Of a DNA stretch of 33,605 nucleotides, positions 15,691 to 23,043 are shown in pieces. The position numbers and the translations under genes are program-made. The stretch lies in NCBI GenBank assembly GCA_024102975.1, contig JAGFJD010000157.1, forward strand, positions 1-33,605, written 5' to 3'. Position 1 is the stretch's first letter; each line of letters opens with the position of its first letter. This DNA is from Phaeodactylibacter sp. Lineage in GTDB: Bacteria > Bacteroidota > Bacteroidia > Chitinophagales > Saprospiraceae. The notes beneath the pieces are model-generated. The model was not told where the DNA came from, ran no database searches, and saw only the letters and a list, made by a program, of their open reading frames with translations.

Positions 15691-15997
15691 TCGTTCGCGA
15701 GCGTCTACAAGACGCGATGCGGTATAACAAGCCAGTCTCCGACTGGCGTAAACCAATATCTCTCGCAGCTAGTGCGCCGGGAACGAAATTCTTAAACAAT
15801 TCTTTGGGCTCTTTTTCGTCCATGCTGCGTTGCTCCTTCCTTCCGTAGCTTCGGCTATGGGCGGTCGTCGCGCCTTGCCTGGCCGAAAAATAGCCTTAAA
15901 TTATTGATCAACAACTTCGTTCCCAGCGCACTAGCTCACGCAAGTCGGAGACTTGCTGACTATGCCGCGTCGAGGCTACAGCCTCTCGCGAACGTCC
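15691..15997. repeat. Outer inverted repeat of a nested palindromic structure
   Basis: The ~63-bp left arm (15691-15753) matches the reverse complement of the right arm (15934-15997). Both contain CGTTCGCGAG, GCGG.ATA and an AGTCTCCGACT core. Each arm carries its own hairpin: GCCAGTC-tcc-GACTGGC at 15731-15747 and GCAAGTC-gga-GACTTGC at 15940-15956. The differing base pair is changed on both strands of the stem. Another palindromic element (15767-15936) occupies the loop. Confidence 0.7.
15767..15936. repeat. Palindromic element with AGCTAGTGCGC ends (inner element)
   Basis: AGCTAGTGCGCCGGGAACGAA at the left is mirrored by TTCGTTCCCAGCGCACTAGCT at the right, one mismatch in 21. The interior (about 15810-15895) contains CCATGCTGCGTTGCTC, GTAGCTTCGGCTATG and CGCGCCTTGCCTGGC blocks. 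These are shared with the element at 18233-18390, whose ends are unrelated. It sits inside the outer inverted repeat 15691-15997. Confidence 0.75.
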
Positions 15998-16279
15998 CGA
16001 ATTATTGAATGGGTAAATATGTCCGGTTATTTATTCCGGAAATTTCCTGCTGAATGGAGGGAGTTCCATTTTTCCCATGGGGCCGAACTGGACTTTGAGC
16101 CTGTTTTCCTTGGTATCGGGGCATTTCAGGGTTGGTCAGATAATAATGGTGTCCCCCTGGCAGCGGACACCATACCCGGGTATATTGATTGGATAAAAAT
16201 ACAATCAGCAAATGAGTGGGTACACACCTCCAATCAGTGGCAATAAGGTGGAGCGAACCACCGAACACCGAACAACTGC
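15998..16279. other. Gene-free stretch before the thioredoxin gene's 3' end
   Basis: A plus frame of under 100 codons is open here, but it starts inside the repeat arm, matches no family I know, and has no start signal. I therefore do not call a gene. No further repeat or site was recognised. Confidence 0.5.
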
Positions 16280-17053
16280 CTAATACAGCGCCATATCAAA
16301 CTTCCACCTATAATTCTTCGTCAGCTCCTCCTGCGGGCCCCAGAGGCGGAACAGGGCGATGGCCGCCCGGCGCGGCAGGTCTTTGGCGAAGGCCTTGTCG
16401 GCGGTGGTCGCTTCGATGATGCTTTTGATGGCTGTTTCGTTGTCTTTTTTCCGGAGGGCTTTCTGGGCGGCGGCCACCAGCTTGCCGGCCGGGGTGTTGT
16501 CTGTTTCAACGGACATGAGTTCGGCCAGGGTGCGCAGGTCTTCGGCGCTTTCGGCCAGCGCGTCGCCCAGCTGTATGGTTTCCACCAGGGCGGCGGCGCG
16601 TTCCGGGTTGCTGTAGACGATCTTGCGGGCGAGGGCCACGCGGGCCTCTGCCACGTCGGGGTTCTGGGCGACGAAGGCTTCCAGTTCCGACAGGCCGCCT
16701 TCGCCGTTGAGGCGGCTCAGGATGAGGGCCAGGCTCTCCTTGCGGCCGTCGGGCAGGTGCTGCTCCAGCCAGCGCTCGATGGCCGTGCGCGGGATGGCGC
16801 CGGCGAATTCGGCCACCACTTCACCCTTGTAAAACATCTTCACGTTAGGGATGCTGCGGATGTTGAATTGCTCAGCTACCTCGTAGTCCTCTTCGGTGTT
16901 GAGCTTCACCAGTTCCCATTTGCCGGCCTGCTCTTCGGCCAGCTTTTCGATCACCGGCCCCAGTATGCGGCAGGGGCCGCACCAGGGTGCCCAGAAGTCG
17001 ACGACTACAGGTTTTTCAAAGCTTTTCTCGATTACAGCGGTCTTGAAGTTCAT
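16280..17053 (-). CDS. Thioredoxin-TPR co-chaperone-like protein (CnoX/YbbN type)
   Basis: This 257-residue cytoplasmic protein starts at the ATG of MNFKTAV; an upstream in-frame extension lacks fold content. Residues 1-105 are a thioredoxin domain with intact active site W24-C25-G26-P27-C28 and the cis-Pro loop SIPNVKMF. Residues ~110-257 are helical, with TPR-like pairs (LALILSRLNGEGG, AEARVALARKIVYSNPERAAALV). The order and length match CnoX/YbbN, a holdase that protects proteins from oxidation. E. coli CnoX lacks a redox CxxC, whereas here both cysteines are present, so oxidoreductase activity is plausible. The gene stands alone, divergent from the gene at 17282. Confidence 0.85.
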   Translation of the reverse strand: MNFKTAVIEKSFEKPVVVDFWAPWCGPCRILGPVIEKLAEEQAGKWELVKLNTEEDYEVAEQFNIRSIPNVKMFYKGEVVAEFAGAIPRTAIERWLEQHLPDGRKESLALILSRLNGEGGLSELEAFVAQNPDVAEARVALARKIVYSNPERAAALVETIQLGDALAESAEDLRTLAELMSVETDNTPAGKLVAAAQKALRKKDNETAIKSIIEATTADKAFAKDLPRRAAIALFRLWGPQEELTKNYRWKFDMALY

Positions 17054-17281
17054 TGTATCAGGCTTTCGTTTTTTAACGTTCGGCAGAACCGGAAGGCCCT
17101 GGCTGCTCCTAAAGGCCAACAACGGCCATTGTTTCCGGTAATGAAATAACGGCTTCGGGCCAAAGTCCCGGCTCCCCGTAGGGGTATTGCCTCTCTTAAT
17201 ACATCATCTGTTTGGGGAAAGTTCAGCGCACGGTTGCTTCGGATATGCTTTCCCCGGAAAAACCAAAACGAGTCAGGAACT

Positions 17282-17893
17282 ATGAAAAAGGCATTCTTTC
17301 TGTTGCTGTCGGGTTTGCTGTCCCAGGCCTTGCCGGCCCAGCACGAAACCCTTTTCGATGATTTTACGTCCTTCGGTGCCTTCGGCGGCCCGATGGTCGA
17401 GATCAGCTCCATCAATGGCGAAGTCGGTGCCGATGTGGGCGGCGGCGGCGCCCTCGTGCTCGACGATTTCTTCATCGGCGGTTACGGGATGGGTACGGAC
17501 CAGCCGGACGTCACCCTCTCCCAGGAGATCGACGGCGAAATCCGGGACATTACGTACAACATCCGCTTCAAGCACGGCGGCATGTGGTTCGGCTATACCC
17601 CCAGGCAGTACAAAATGGGGCACCTCTACACCAGCCTCAAGGTCGGCTGGGGCAGGGCTCAGCTGCTGAACGAGGATTTTGACACCGAGCGGGACCGCAT
17701 CTTCGTCCTTACGCCCGAGGTGGGCGCCGAAGTCAACCTCACCGGCTGGTTCAAGCTGGGCTTCACCGCCGGCTACCGCTGGGTGAACGGCATCAGCCAG
17801 CTGAGAACCATGGATGACAGCGACTTCAGCAGCCCCACCGGCGTCATCACCTTCCGCTTCGGCGGCTTCGGCGACGGATGGGAGTGGGATTAG
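17282..17893 (+). CDS. Secreted or outer-membrane beta-structured protein, unrecognised
   Basis: This 203-residue protein has a signal peptide, MKKAFFLLLSGLLSQALPAQ, cleaved after LPA. The mature part is rich in Gly and aromatic residues with alternating hydrophobic strands: GGGGALVLDDFFIGGYGMG, FKHGGMWFGYTPR, VGAEVNLTGWFKLGFTAGYRW and a terminal VITFRFGGFG. It looks like a small 8-10 strand outer-membrane barrel ending in an aromatic strand. I recognise no named family. The ATG used is the one at the signal peptide. A 30-bp tandem repeat and a double-hairpin element lie just downstream. Confidence 0.7.
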   Translation: MKKAFFLLLSGLLSQALPAQHETLFDDFTSFGAFGGPMVEISSINGEVGADVGGGGALVLDDFFIGGYGMGTDQPDVTLSQEIDGEIRDITYNIRFKHGGMWFGYTPRQYKMGHLYTSLKVGWGRAQLLNEDFDTERDRIFVLTPEVGAEVNLTGWFKLGFTAGYRWVNGISQLRTMDDSDFSSPTGVITFRFGGFGDGWEWD

Positions 17894-17900
17894 CAAGTTG

Positions 17901-17970
17901 GAAGACGGGCTTGCCCGGAAGAGCTGCCGCGAAGACGGGCTTGCCCGGAAGAGCTGCCGCGAAGACGGGG
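17901..17970 (+). repeat. 30-bp tandem repeat, 2.3 copies
   Basis: GAAGACGGGCTTGCCCGGAA plus GAGCTGCCGC is repeated exactly at 17901-17930 and 17931-17960, with a partial third copy. It starts 7 bp after the stop of the upstream gene. It includes a GGGCTTGCCC hairpin in each unit. Confidence 0.85.
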
Positions 17971-18042
17971 CTTGCCCACCGGGAATGGACGGCTTTTGCA
18001 CGGCATGTGTTCCGTCAATCGCCGAATTTTAATAATGGGATT

Positions 18043-18146
18043 TATACTGGCAAACGCGTGGTTTTGTCAGGAACAAAACCAGCGATGCCTGTATATACTG
18101 ACCCGGCGGGTTTTGTAGTCGACAAAACCTGCCGTGCGTCAGTATA
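18043..18146 (+). repeat. 104-bp double-hairpin intergenic element, copy 2
   Basis: This is the reverse complement of 6468-6571 with two differences in 104 bases. It starts 149 bp after the stop of the 203-residue membrane-protein gene and reads in the same sense relative to that gene as copy 1 does to its own upstream gene. The inner stems TGGTTTTGT/ACAAAACCA and GGGTTTTGT/ACAAAACC are intact. Confidence 0.9.
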
Positions 18147-18174
18147 TCAGGAGCATAATGCATCTTAAAACAAC

Positions 18175-18230
18175 AGGGCCCGGCGAAGAATAACCCCTCA
18201 TTTGATGCGGATATTCTTTCGCCGGGCCCT
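18175..18230. terminator. Strong inverted repeat between converging genes
   Basis: AGGGCCCGGCGAAGAA (18175-18190) is mirrored by TTCTTTCGCCGGGCCCT (18214-18230) with one bulged base. It lies between two genes that face each other, so it can act as a shared terminator structure, although no long T-run follows. Confidence 0.6.
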
Positions 18231-18232
18231 TA

Positions 18233-18390
18233 GTATTTGTCCAAAAATAACCTTTACAATTGATGCGATCCTTCTGCCGCCATGCTTCGTTGCTCGATCA
18301 GTCACGTAGCGATGCTATGCTCCTTCCTCGCGCCTTGCCTGGCGACAGAATGATTCGCCTGAATTGTAAATCCTATTTATGGACAAATAC
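18233..18390. repeat. 158-bp palindromic element with GTATTTGTCC ends
   Basis: The left end GTATTTGTCCA, then AAATA and TTACAATT, is mirrored over ~35 bp at the right end with a few mismatches. TTA flanks both sides as a possible 3-bp target duplication. The core holds CCATGCTTCGTTGCTC, CACGTAGC.ATGCTATG and TCGCGCCTTGCCTGGC, shared with the element at 15767-15936. It ends 25 bp before the 3' end of the fasciclin gene. Confidence 0.75.
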
Positions 18391-18415
18391 TTATACATTG
18401 TCTAACCGATTCCTC

Positions 18416-21400
18416 TTATCTGCCAATCACCACCTTCTGGTAATAACTGGCGGAGCTGTTATCCATCCGCAGGAAATACAGGCCTGGCGTGAGGCCGCTG
18501 GTATTGATCTGCGATACCTGGTCCCGGATCACTTCCCGTTTCAGCACCTTGCCGCCTGCATCAAAAAGGGTCAGCTGGACCGCTTCACGGAGTGCCTCGG
18601 CAAACTCGATATTCACATACGTATTGGCCGGATTGGGCGATATGCGAATACCGTTGGTTGCTGCCGGCAGCACTTCCACTCCGTTAATTGAAGGAGGTAT
18701 AAGCACAGCGTTGATGACGTGCACCACGCCGTTGTCGGCCGGGATATCCGCCACCGTCACCAGGGCGTCGTTGATGAAGACGCCGTCGCCGGTAATGGTT
18801 ACGGTGATGTCTTCTCCCTGCAGGGTGGTGGCCATCTGGCCGTCGGACAGGTCGGTGGAAAGGACTTCAGCGCCCAGCACGTGGTACAGCAATATCTGCG
18901 CCAGCGTTCCGGTGGGGTCATCCAGCAGGGCGTCCAGCGTTCCGGCGGGCAGGGCGTCGAAGGCATCGTCGGTGGGGGCAAAGACGGTGAAGGGGCCGGC
19001 GCCGCTCAGGTCGTCGGCCAGTTCGGCGGCGATGACTGCCGTTTCCAGGGTTTCATGGTCCGGGCTGTTCACGACGATGTCCACAACCGTTACTCTGGCA
19101 CCGAACTCCACGTCATCCCAGTAGTAGGTTTGCTCGCCAACAGCTGCTCCTTCTGCGCCGAAGTTGAAGAAGATGGAAATCTTGTCGTACGTATTGGCAA
19201 AGTTGATCGGCGCGGTGCCCATTACTTCATTGCTGAAATCGAACTCCAGGGTTTCCCAGGCCATTGCCACCGTAGTGGTAGCTTCGGTTTCTACGCTAAT
19301 GGCAGGATTAGTGGCATCTTCTACCTTTAAGCGAACCGGGATGCCGGCATCGGGCGCCCACACTCTGACGGTCATTTTGGTGTCGCCGTCCGCAAAGGGA
19401 ACGGGGTTGGCCAGCCCGTCGGCGCCCATCGTGGTGCCGGCGAAAATTACGGCACCTGTGGTTCTGATGGCTTGCCCGACCATGTTGTCAGGGTCAGTCG
19501 GGTCCACCACGATGGAAGAAGCGTTACCGCCGAAATCGGCCAGGCTGTAATCTACATTGGGGTCGTCGAACGTGATGGGCAGGTCGACCTGGGCGGGAGG
19601 CAGCAGGACGGCGTCGATGACGTGCACCACGCCGTTGTCGGCCTGCAGGTCCGCTACCGTCACCAGGGCGTCGTTGATGAAGACGTTGCCGCCGTCGATC
19701 GTCACGGTGATGTCGGCGCCCTGCAAGGTTTCGGCCATCTGGCCGTCGGACAGGCTGGTGGACAGCACCTCGGCGCCCAGCACGTGATACAGGAGTACTT
19801 CTGCCAGTGCGCCGGTCGGGTCTGCCAGCAGGGCATCCAAAGCGCCGGCGGGCAGGGCGTCGAAGGCAGCGTCGGTAGGCGCGAAGACGGTGAAGGGGCC
19901 GGCGCCGCTCAGGTCGTCGGCCAGGCCGGCGGCGATCACTGCCGTTTCCAGCGTCGTATGGTCCGGGCTGTTGACGATGATGTCCACAACAGTGAACTCG
20001 GGAGCAGGCGCCATGTCCACGTCATCCCAGTAGTAGGTCTGCTCGCCGACAGCTGCCCCTTCGGCGCCGAAGTTGAAGAAGATGGAAATCTTGTCGTACG
20101 TATTGGCAAAGTTGATCGGCGCGGTGCCGGGCACTTCGTTGTTGAAATTGAACGTCAGCGTTTCCCATTCCATTGCCATGGTGGTGTTGACTTCCGTTTC
20201 GACGCTGATGGCGGGGTTGGTGGCGTCTTCTACTTTCAGGCGGACGGGTACGCCCGCTTCCGGCGACCACACCCGGACGGTCATCTGCGTCTGGCTGGCG
20301 GAGAAGGGAATGGGGTTGGCCAGCCCGTCGGCGCCCATGGTGGTGCCGGCGAAAACCAGGGCGTCGGCCGTCCGGATGGCCTGCCCGACCATATTGCCCG
20401 GGTCGGTGGGGTCAACCACAATGGAAGAAGCGTTGCCGCCGAAATCAGCCAGGTTGTAATCAACGGCAGGGTCGTCGAAAGTGATGGGCAGGTCGACCTG
20501 GGCGGGAGGCAGCAGGACGGCGTCGATGACGTGCACCACGCCGTTGTCGGCCAGCAGGTCAGCTACCGTCACCAGGGCGTCGTTGATGAAGACGTTGCCG
20601 CCGTCGATCGTCACGGTGATGTCGGCACCCTGCAGGGTAGCGGCCATCTGGCCGTCGGACAGGTCGGTGGACAGCACCTCGGCGCCCAGCACGTGATACA
20701 GCAGCACCTGCGCCAGTGCGCCGGTCGGGTCATCCAGCAGGGCATCCAGCGCGCCGGCGGGCAGGGCGTCGAAGGCAGCGTCGGTAGGCGCGAAGACGGT
20801 GAAGGGGCCGATGCCGCTCAGGTCGTCGGCCAGGCCGGCAGCGATGACTGCCGTTTCCAGGGTGGTATGGTCGGAGCTGTTGACGATGATGTCCACAACG
20901 GTGAAATCGGGCAGCGGAACAAGTTCCACGTCATCCCAGTAGTAGGTCTGCTCGCCGACAGCTGCCCCTTCGGCGCCGAAGTTGAAGAAGATGGATATTT
21001 TGTCGTATGTATTATCCAGGTTGATTGGCGCCGTGCCGGGCACTTCATTGCTGAAATTGAACCTCAGGGTGTCCCAGGCCATGGCAACGGTAGTTGTAGC
21101 TTCGGTTTCTACGCTGATGGCGGGATCCGCAGCATTCTCTACTTTCAGGCGGACGGGTACGCCCGCTTCCGGCGACCACACCCGGACCGACATCTGAGTT
21201 TGGCTGGCTGTGAACGGGATGGCGTTGGCCAGCCCGTCGGCGCCCATCGTGGTGCCGGCGAAAACCAGGGCGTCGGCCGTCCGGATGGCCTGCCCGACCA
21301 TATTGCCCGGGTCGGTGGGGTCAACTACGATGGAAGACGCATTGCCGCCGAAATCGGCCAGGGAGTAATCCACACTGGGGTCGTCGAAAGTGATGGGCAG

Positions 21401-22375
21401 GTCGACCTGGGCGGGAGGCAGCAGGACGGCGTCGATGACGTGCACCACGCCGTTGTCGGCCTGCAGGTCAGCTACCGTCACCAGGGCATCGTTGATGAAG
21501 ACGTTGCCGCCGTCGATCGTCACGGTGATGTCGGCGCCCTGCAGGGTAGCGGCCATCTGGCCGTCGGACAGGCTGGTGGACAGCACCTCGGCGCCCAGCA
21601 CGTGATACAGCAGCACCTGCGCCAGTGCGCCGGTCGGGTCATCCAGCAGGGCATCCAGCGCGCCGGCGGGCAGGGCGTCGAAGGCGGCGTCGGTGGGGGC
21701 AAAGACCGTGAAGGGCCCCAGGCCGCTCAGGTCGTCGGCCAGGCCGGCAGCGATGACTGCCGTTTCCAAAGTCGTATGGTCGGGGCTGTTGACGATGATG
21801 TCTACCACGGTGGAGTCGGGTGCGGGGACGAGTTCCACGTCGTCCCAGTAGTAGGTCTTTTCGCCGGCTTCTGCGCCGGTAGTGCCGAAGTTGAAGAAGA
21901 TAGAAGCCTTGTCGTAGCTGTTGGCCAGGTTGAGGGGGGCGGTGCCGGGTACCTCGTTGGTGAAGTCGAACTCCAGCGTTTCCCACTCCATGGCGACGGT
22001 AGTGGTGGCTTCCGTTTCCACGCTGATACCGGGGTCAGCCGAGTCCTCTACTTTCAGCCGCACCGGGATGCCGGCGTCCGGCGACCAGACTCGGACGGTC
22101 ATCCTGGTTTGGATGGCAGTGAAGGGAATGGCGGAATCGAAACCATCGTCATCACCCATGGTGGTGCCGGCCCACAGCTCCGCCGTACTGGACTTTGTGG
22201 ATTGTGCGACGTTATTGGTCACGTCCGTAGGATCGCTTACCACCAGGGAGGCATTGCCGCCAAAGTCAGTCAGGATGTAAACAACGGTACTCGATTGGAA
22301 ATCTACCGGGAGGTTGAATTGCGCGAACCCTGTTATGCCAAACAACAGGAACGGCAAAATGTAGAGAAATCTCAT
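18416..22375 (-). CDS. Tandem fasciclin-domain secreted protein with T9SS sorting domain
   Basis: This 1319-residue protein has a signal peptide, MRFLYILPFLLFGITGFAQ. Four successive units of ~303 residues follow. Each contains a ~155-residue jelly-roll-like domain (FGGNAS..V.DPTD...VRVWSPEAGVPVRLKVE...TYYWDDVE) and a FAS1 domain carrying TVFAPTDAAFDALP, LLYHVLGAEVLS and VVHVIDAVLLPP. FAS1 domains lie roughly at 187-320, 490-623, 793-926 and 1095-1225. The jelly-roll part resembles sugar-binding CBM-like folds. A T9SS type A domain ends the protein (~1237-1319: ISPNPANTYVNIEF...LTPGLYFLRMDN). FAS1 domains mediate adhesion, so a surface adhesin is the likely role. The DNA is a 909-bp tandem repeat. 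The gene is monocistronic. Confidence 0.92.
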   Translation of the reverse strand: MRFLYILPFLLFGITGFAQFNLPVDFQSSTVVYILTDFGGNASLVVSDPTDVTNNVAQSTKSSTAELWAGTTMGDDDGFDSAIPFTAIQTRMTVRVWSPDAGIPVRLKVEDSADPGISVETEATTTVAMEWETLEFDFTNEVPGTAPLNLANSYDKASIFFNFGTTGAEAGEKTYYWDDVELVPAPDSTVVDIIVNSPDHTTLETAVIAAGLADDLSGLGPFTVFAPTDAAFDALPAGALDALLDDPTGALAQVLLYHVLGAEVLSTSLSDGQMAATLQGADITVTIDGGNVFINDALVTVADLQADNGVVHVIDAVLLPPAQVDLPITFDDPSVDYSLADFGGNASSIVVDPTDPGNMVGQAIRTADALVFAGTTMGADGLANAIPFTASQTQMSVRVWSPEAGVPVRLKVENAADPAISVETEATTTVAMAWDTLRFNFSNEVPGTAPINLDNTYDKISIFFNFGAEGAAVGEQTYYWDDVELVPLPDFTVVDIIVNSSDHTTLETAVIAAGLADDLSGIGPFTVFAPTDAAFDALPAGALDALLDDPTGALAQVLLYHVLGAEVLSTDLSDGQMAATLQGADITVTIDGGNVFINDALVTVADLLADNGVVHVIDAVLLPPAQVDLPITFDDPAVDYNLADFGGNASSIVVDPTDPGNMVGQAIRTADALVFAGTTMGADGLANPIPFSASQTQMTVRVWSPEAGVPVRLKVEDATNPAISVETEVNTTMAMEWETLTFNFNNEVPGTAPINFANTYDKISIFFNFGAEGAAVGEQTYYWDDVDMAPAPEFTVVDIIVNSPDHTTLETAVIAAGLADDLSGAGPFTVFAPTDAAFDALPAGALDALLADPTGALAEVLLYHVLGAEVLSTSLSDGQMAETLQGADITVTIDGGNVFINDALVTVADLQADNGVVHVIDAVLLPPAQVDLPITFDDPNVDYSLADFGGNASSIVVDPTDPDNMVGQAIRTTGAVIFAGTTMGADGLANPVPFADGDTKMTVRVWAPDAGIPVRLKVEDATNPAISVETEATTTVAMAWETLEFDFSNEVMGTAPINFANTYDKISIFFNFGAEGAAVGEQTYYWDDVEFGARVTVVDIVVNSPDHETLETAVIAAELADDLSGAGPFTVFAPTDDAFDALPAGTLDALLDDPTGTLAQILLYHVLGAEVLSTDLSDGQMATTLQGEDITVTITGDGVFINDALVTVADIPADNGVVHVINAVLIPPSINGVEVLPAATNGIRISPNPANTYVNIEFAEALREAVQLTLFDAGGKVLKREVIRDQVSQINTSGLTPGLYFLRMDNSSASYYQKVVIGR
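18690..22320 (-). repeat. 909-bp tandem repeats within the fasciclin gene
   Basis: The same block (for example the strand containing GATGGGCAGGTCGACCTGGG) recurs at 19574, 20483 and 21392, exactly 909 bp apart, which is 303 codons. The three middle-to-C-terminal units are most alike. The first jelly-roll and the last FAS1 domain are more diverged. The array can change copy number by recombination and may be collapsed in assemblies. Confidence 0.9.
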
Positions 22376-22618
22376 GTTTTAAAGCATTTTATGGGATGAA
22401 GGAAAAAATCCAGCCAATACGCGCCAGGTGCATGAGCCGGGCCGCATGCATATTTGCAAACCAGAATGCAGTAGTTTTGGTAAATGACTAGAATCAGAGT
22501 CCGAACACCATTTTCCCAAATTAGTTTTTTGAAGAACTTAACTTTTTCAGAAATGTAGCTTTGGCGTCAAAAAAATGGAACGGTATAATGCCCTCCAGTG
22601 CAAAGTGGATTGCGATGC
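22376..22618. other. Promoter region of the fasciclin gene and 3' flank of the ars-like cluster
   Basis: No gene is seen. The half next to 22375 should hold the fasciclin promoter, but I could not place a convincing Bacteroidota -33/-7 pair. No strong terminator hairpin was found after the stop at 22619. Confidence 0.4.
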
Positions 22619-23038
22619 TCATATCCATCCCAGGAAGATTAAACTGTAGTACACTCCAATGATGACGAATACGCCGCCTGCCAGATAACGCATTCCCGTT
22701 TCCAGCCTGCTGACCATATCGAAGGCCTTCCCAACGGAAGCAGCGCTATATGCCAGCAGGAAGGCGAAGATCATGACGGGCAGGCCGGTACCCAACGCAA
22801 ACACGGCGGGCAGGTAGAGCCCCGATGCGCTGCCGATGGCCATGGGGATGAGCATCCCGAAATACAAAGCTCCGCTGTACGGGCAAAAGGCAAGGGCAAA
22901 GAGAATGCCCAGGACGAGCGCTCCCCAGTGCCCCTTATCCTTGAAGTGCCCGGTGAAGCGCTCCGGGATGTTGCTTTTTCCCAGAAAGTCCAGCCTGATC
23001 ACACCCAACATCACCAGGCCCACTGCAATAAGGACCAT
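22619..23038 (-). CDS. ArsG-like efflux permease, N-terminal half missing
   Basis: This 139-residue membrane protein starts at the only near ATG, PMVLIAVGLVMLG, 5 bp after the permease stop. It aligns in memory with the C-terminal half of the ArsG family (CcdA/DsbD-like permeases for organoarsenicals in Bacteroidota): GHWGALVLGILFALAFCPYSGALYFGMLIPMA, then TGLPVMIFAFLLAYSAASVGKAF and a final helix YLAGGVFVIIGVYYSLIF. Family members have ~230 residues with a first CP-containing helix that is absent here. Upstream DNA in this frame overlaps the permease gene and encodes no membrane helices. I infer a 5' deletion fusing the remainder to the permease gene. Whether a half-protein functions is doubtful. 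Confidence 0.7.
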   Translation of the reverse strand: MVLIAVGLVMLGVIRLDFLGKSNIPERFTGHFKDKGHWGALVLGILFALAFCPYSGALYFGMLIPMAIGSASGLYLPAVFALGTGLPVMIFAFLLAYSAASVGKAFDMVSRLETGMRYLAGGVFVIIGVYYSLIFLGWI

Positions 23039-23043
23039 AGGCT

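Noticed and set aside
15953..16246. Small plus-strand frame (97 codons)
   Set aside because: It starts inside a palindromic repeat arm, lacks family similarity and has no start context.
18690..22320. Regular repeats that might be taken for a CRISPR-like or satellite array
   Set aside because: The 909-bp period is an exact codon multiple inside one coding frame, so it is a domain repeat.
19472..22399. A 975-codon open frame on the plus strand
   Set aside because: It is the antisense of the fasciclin gene. Its low-complexity His/Gly/Gln composition follows from the codon bias of the real gene.
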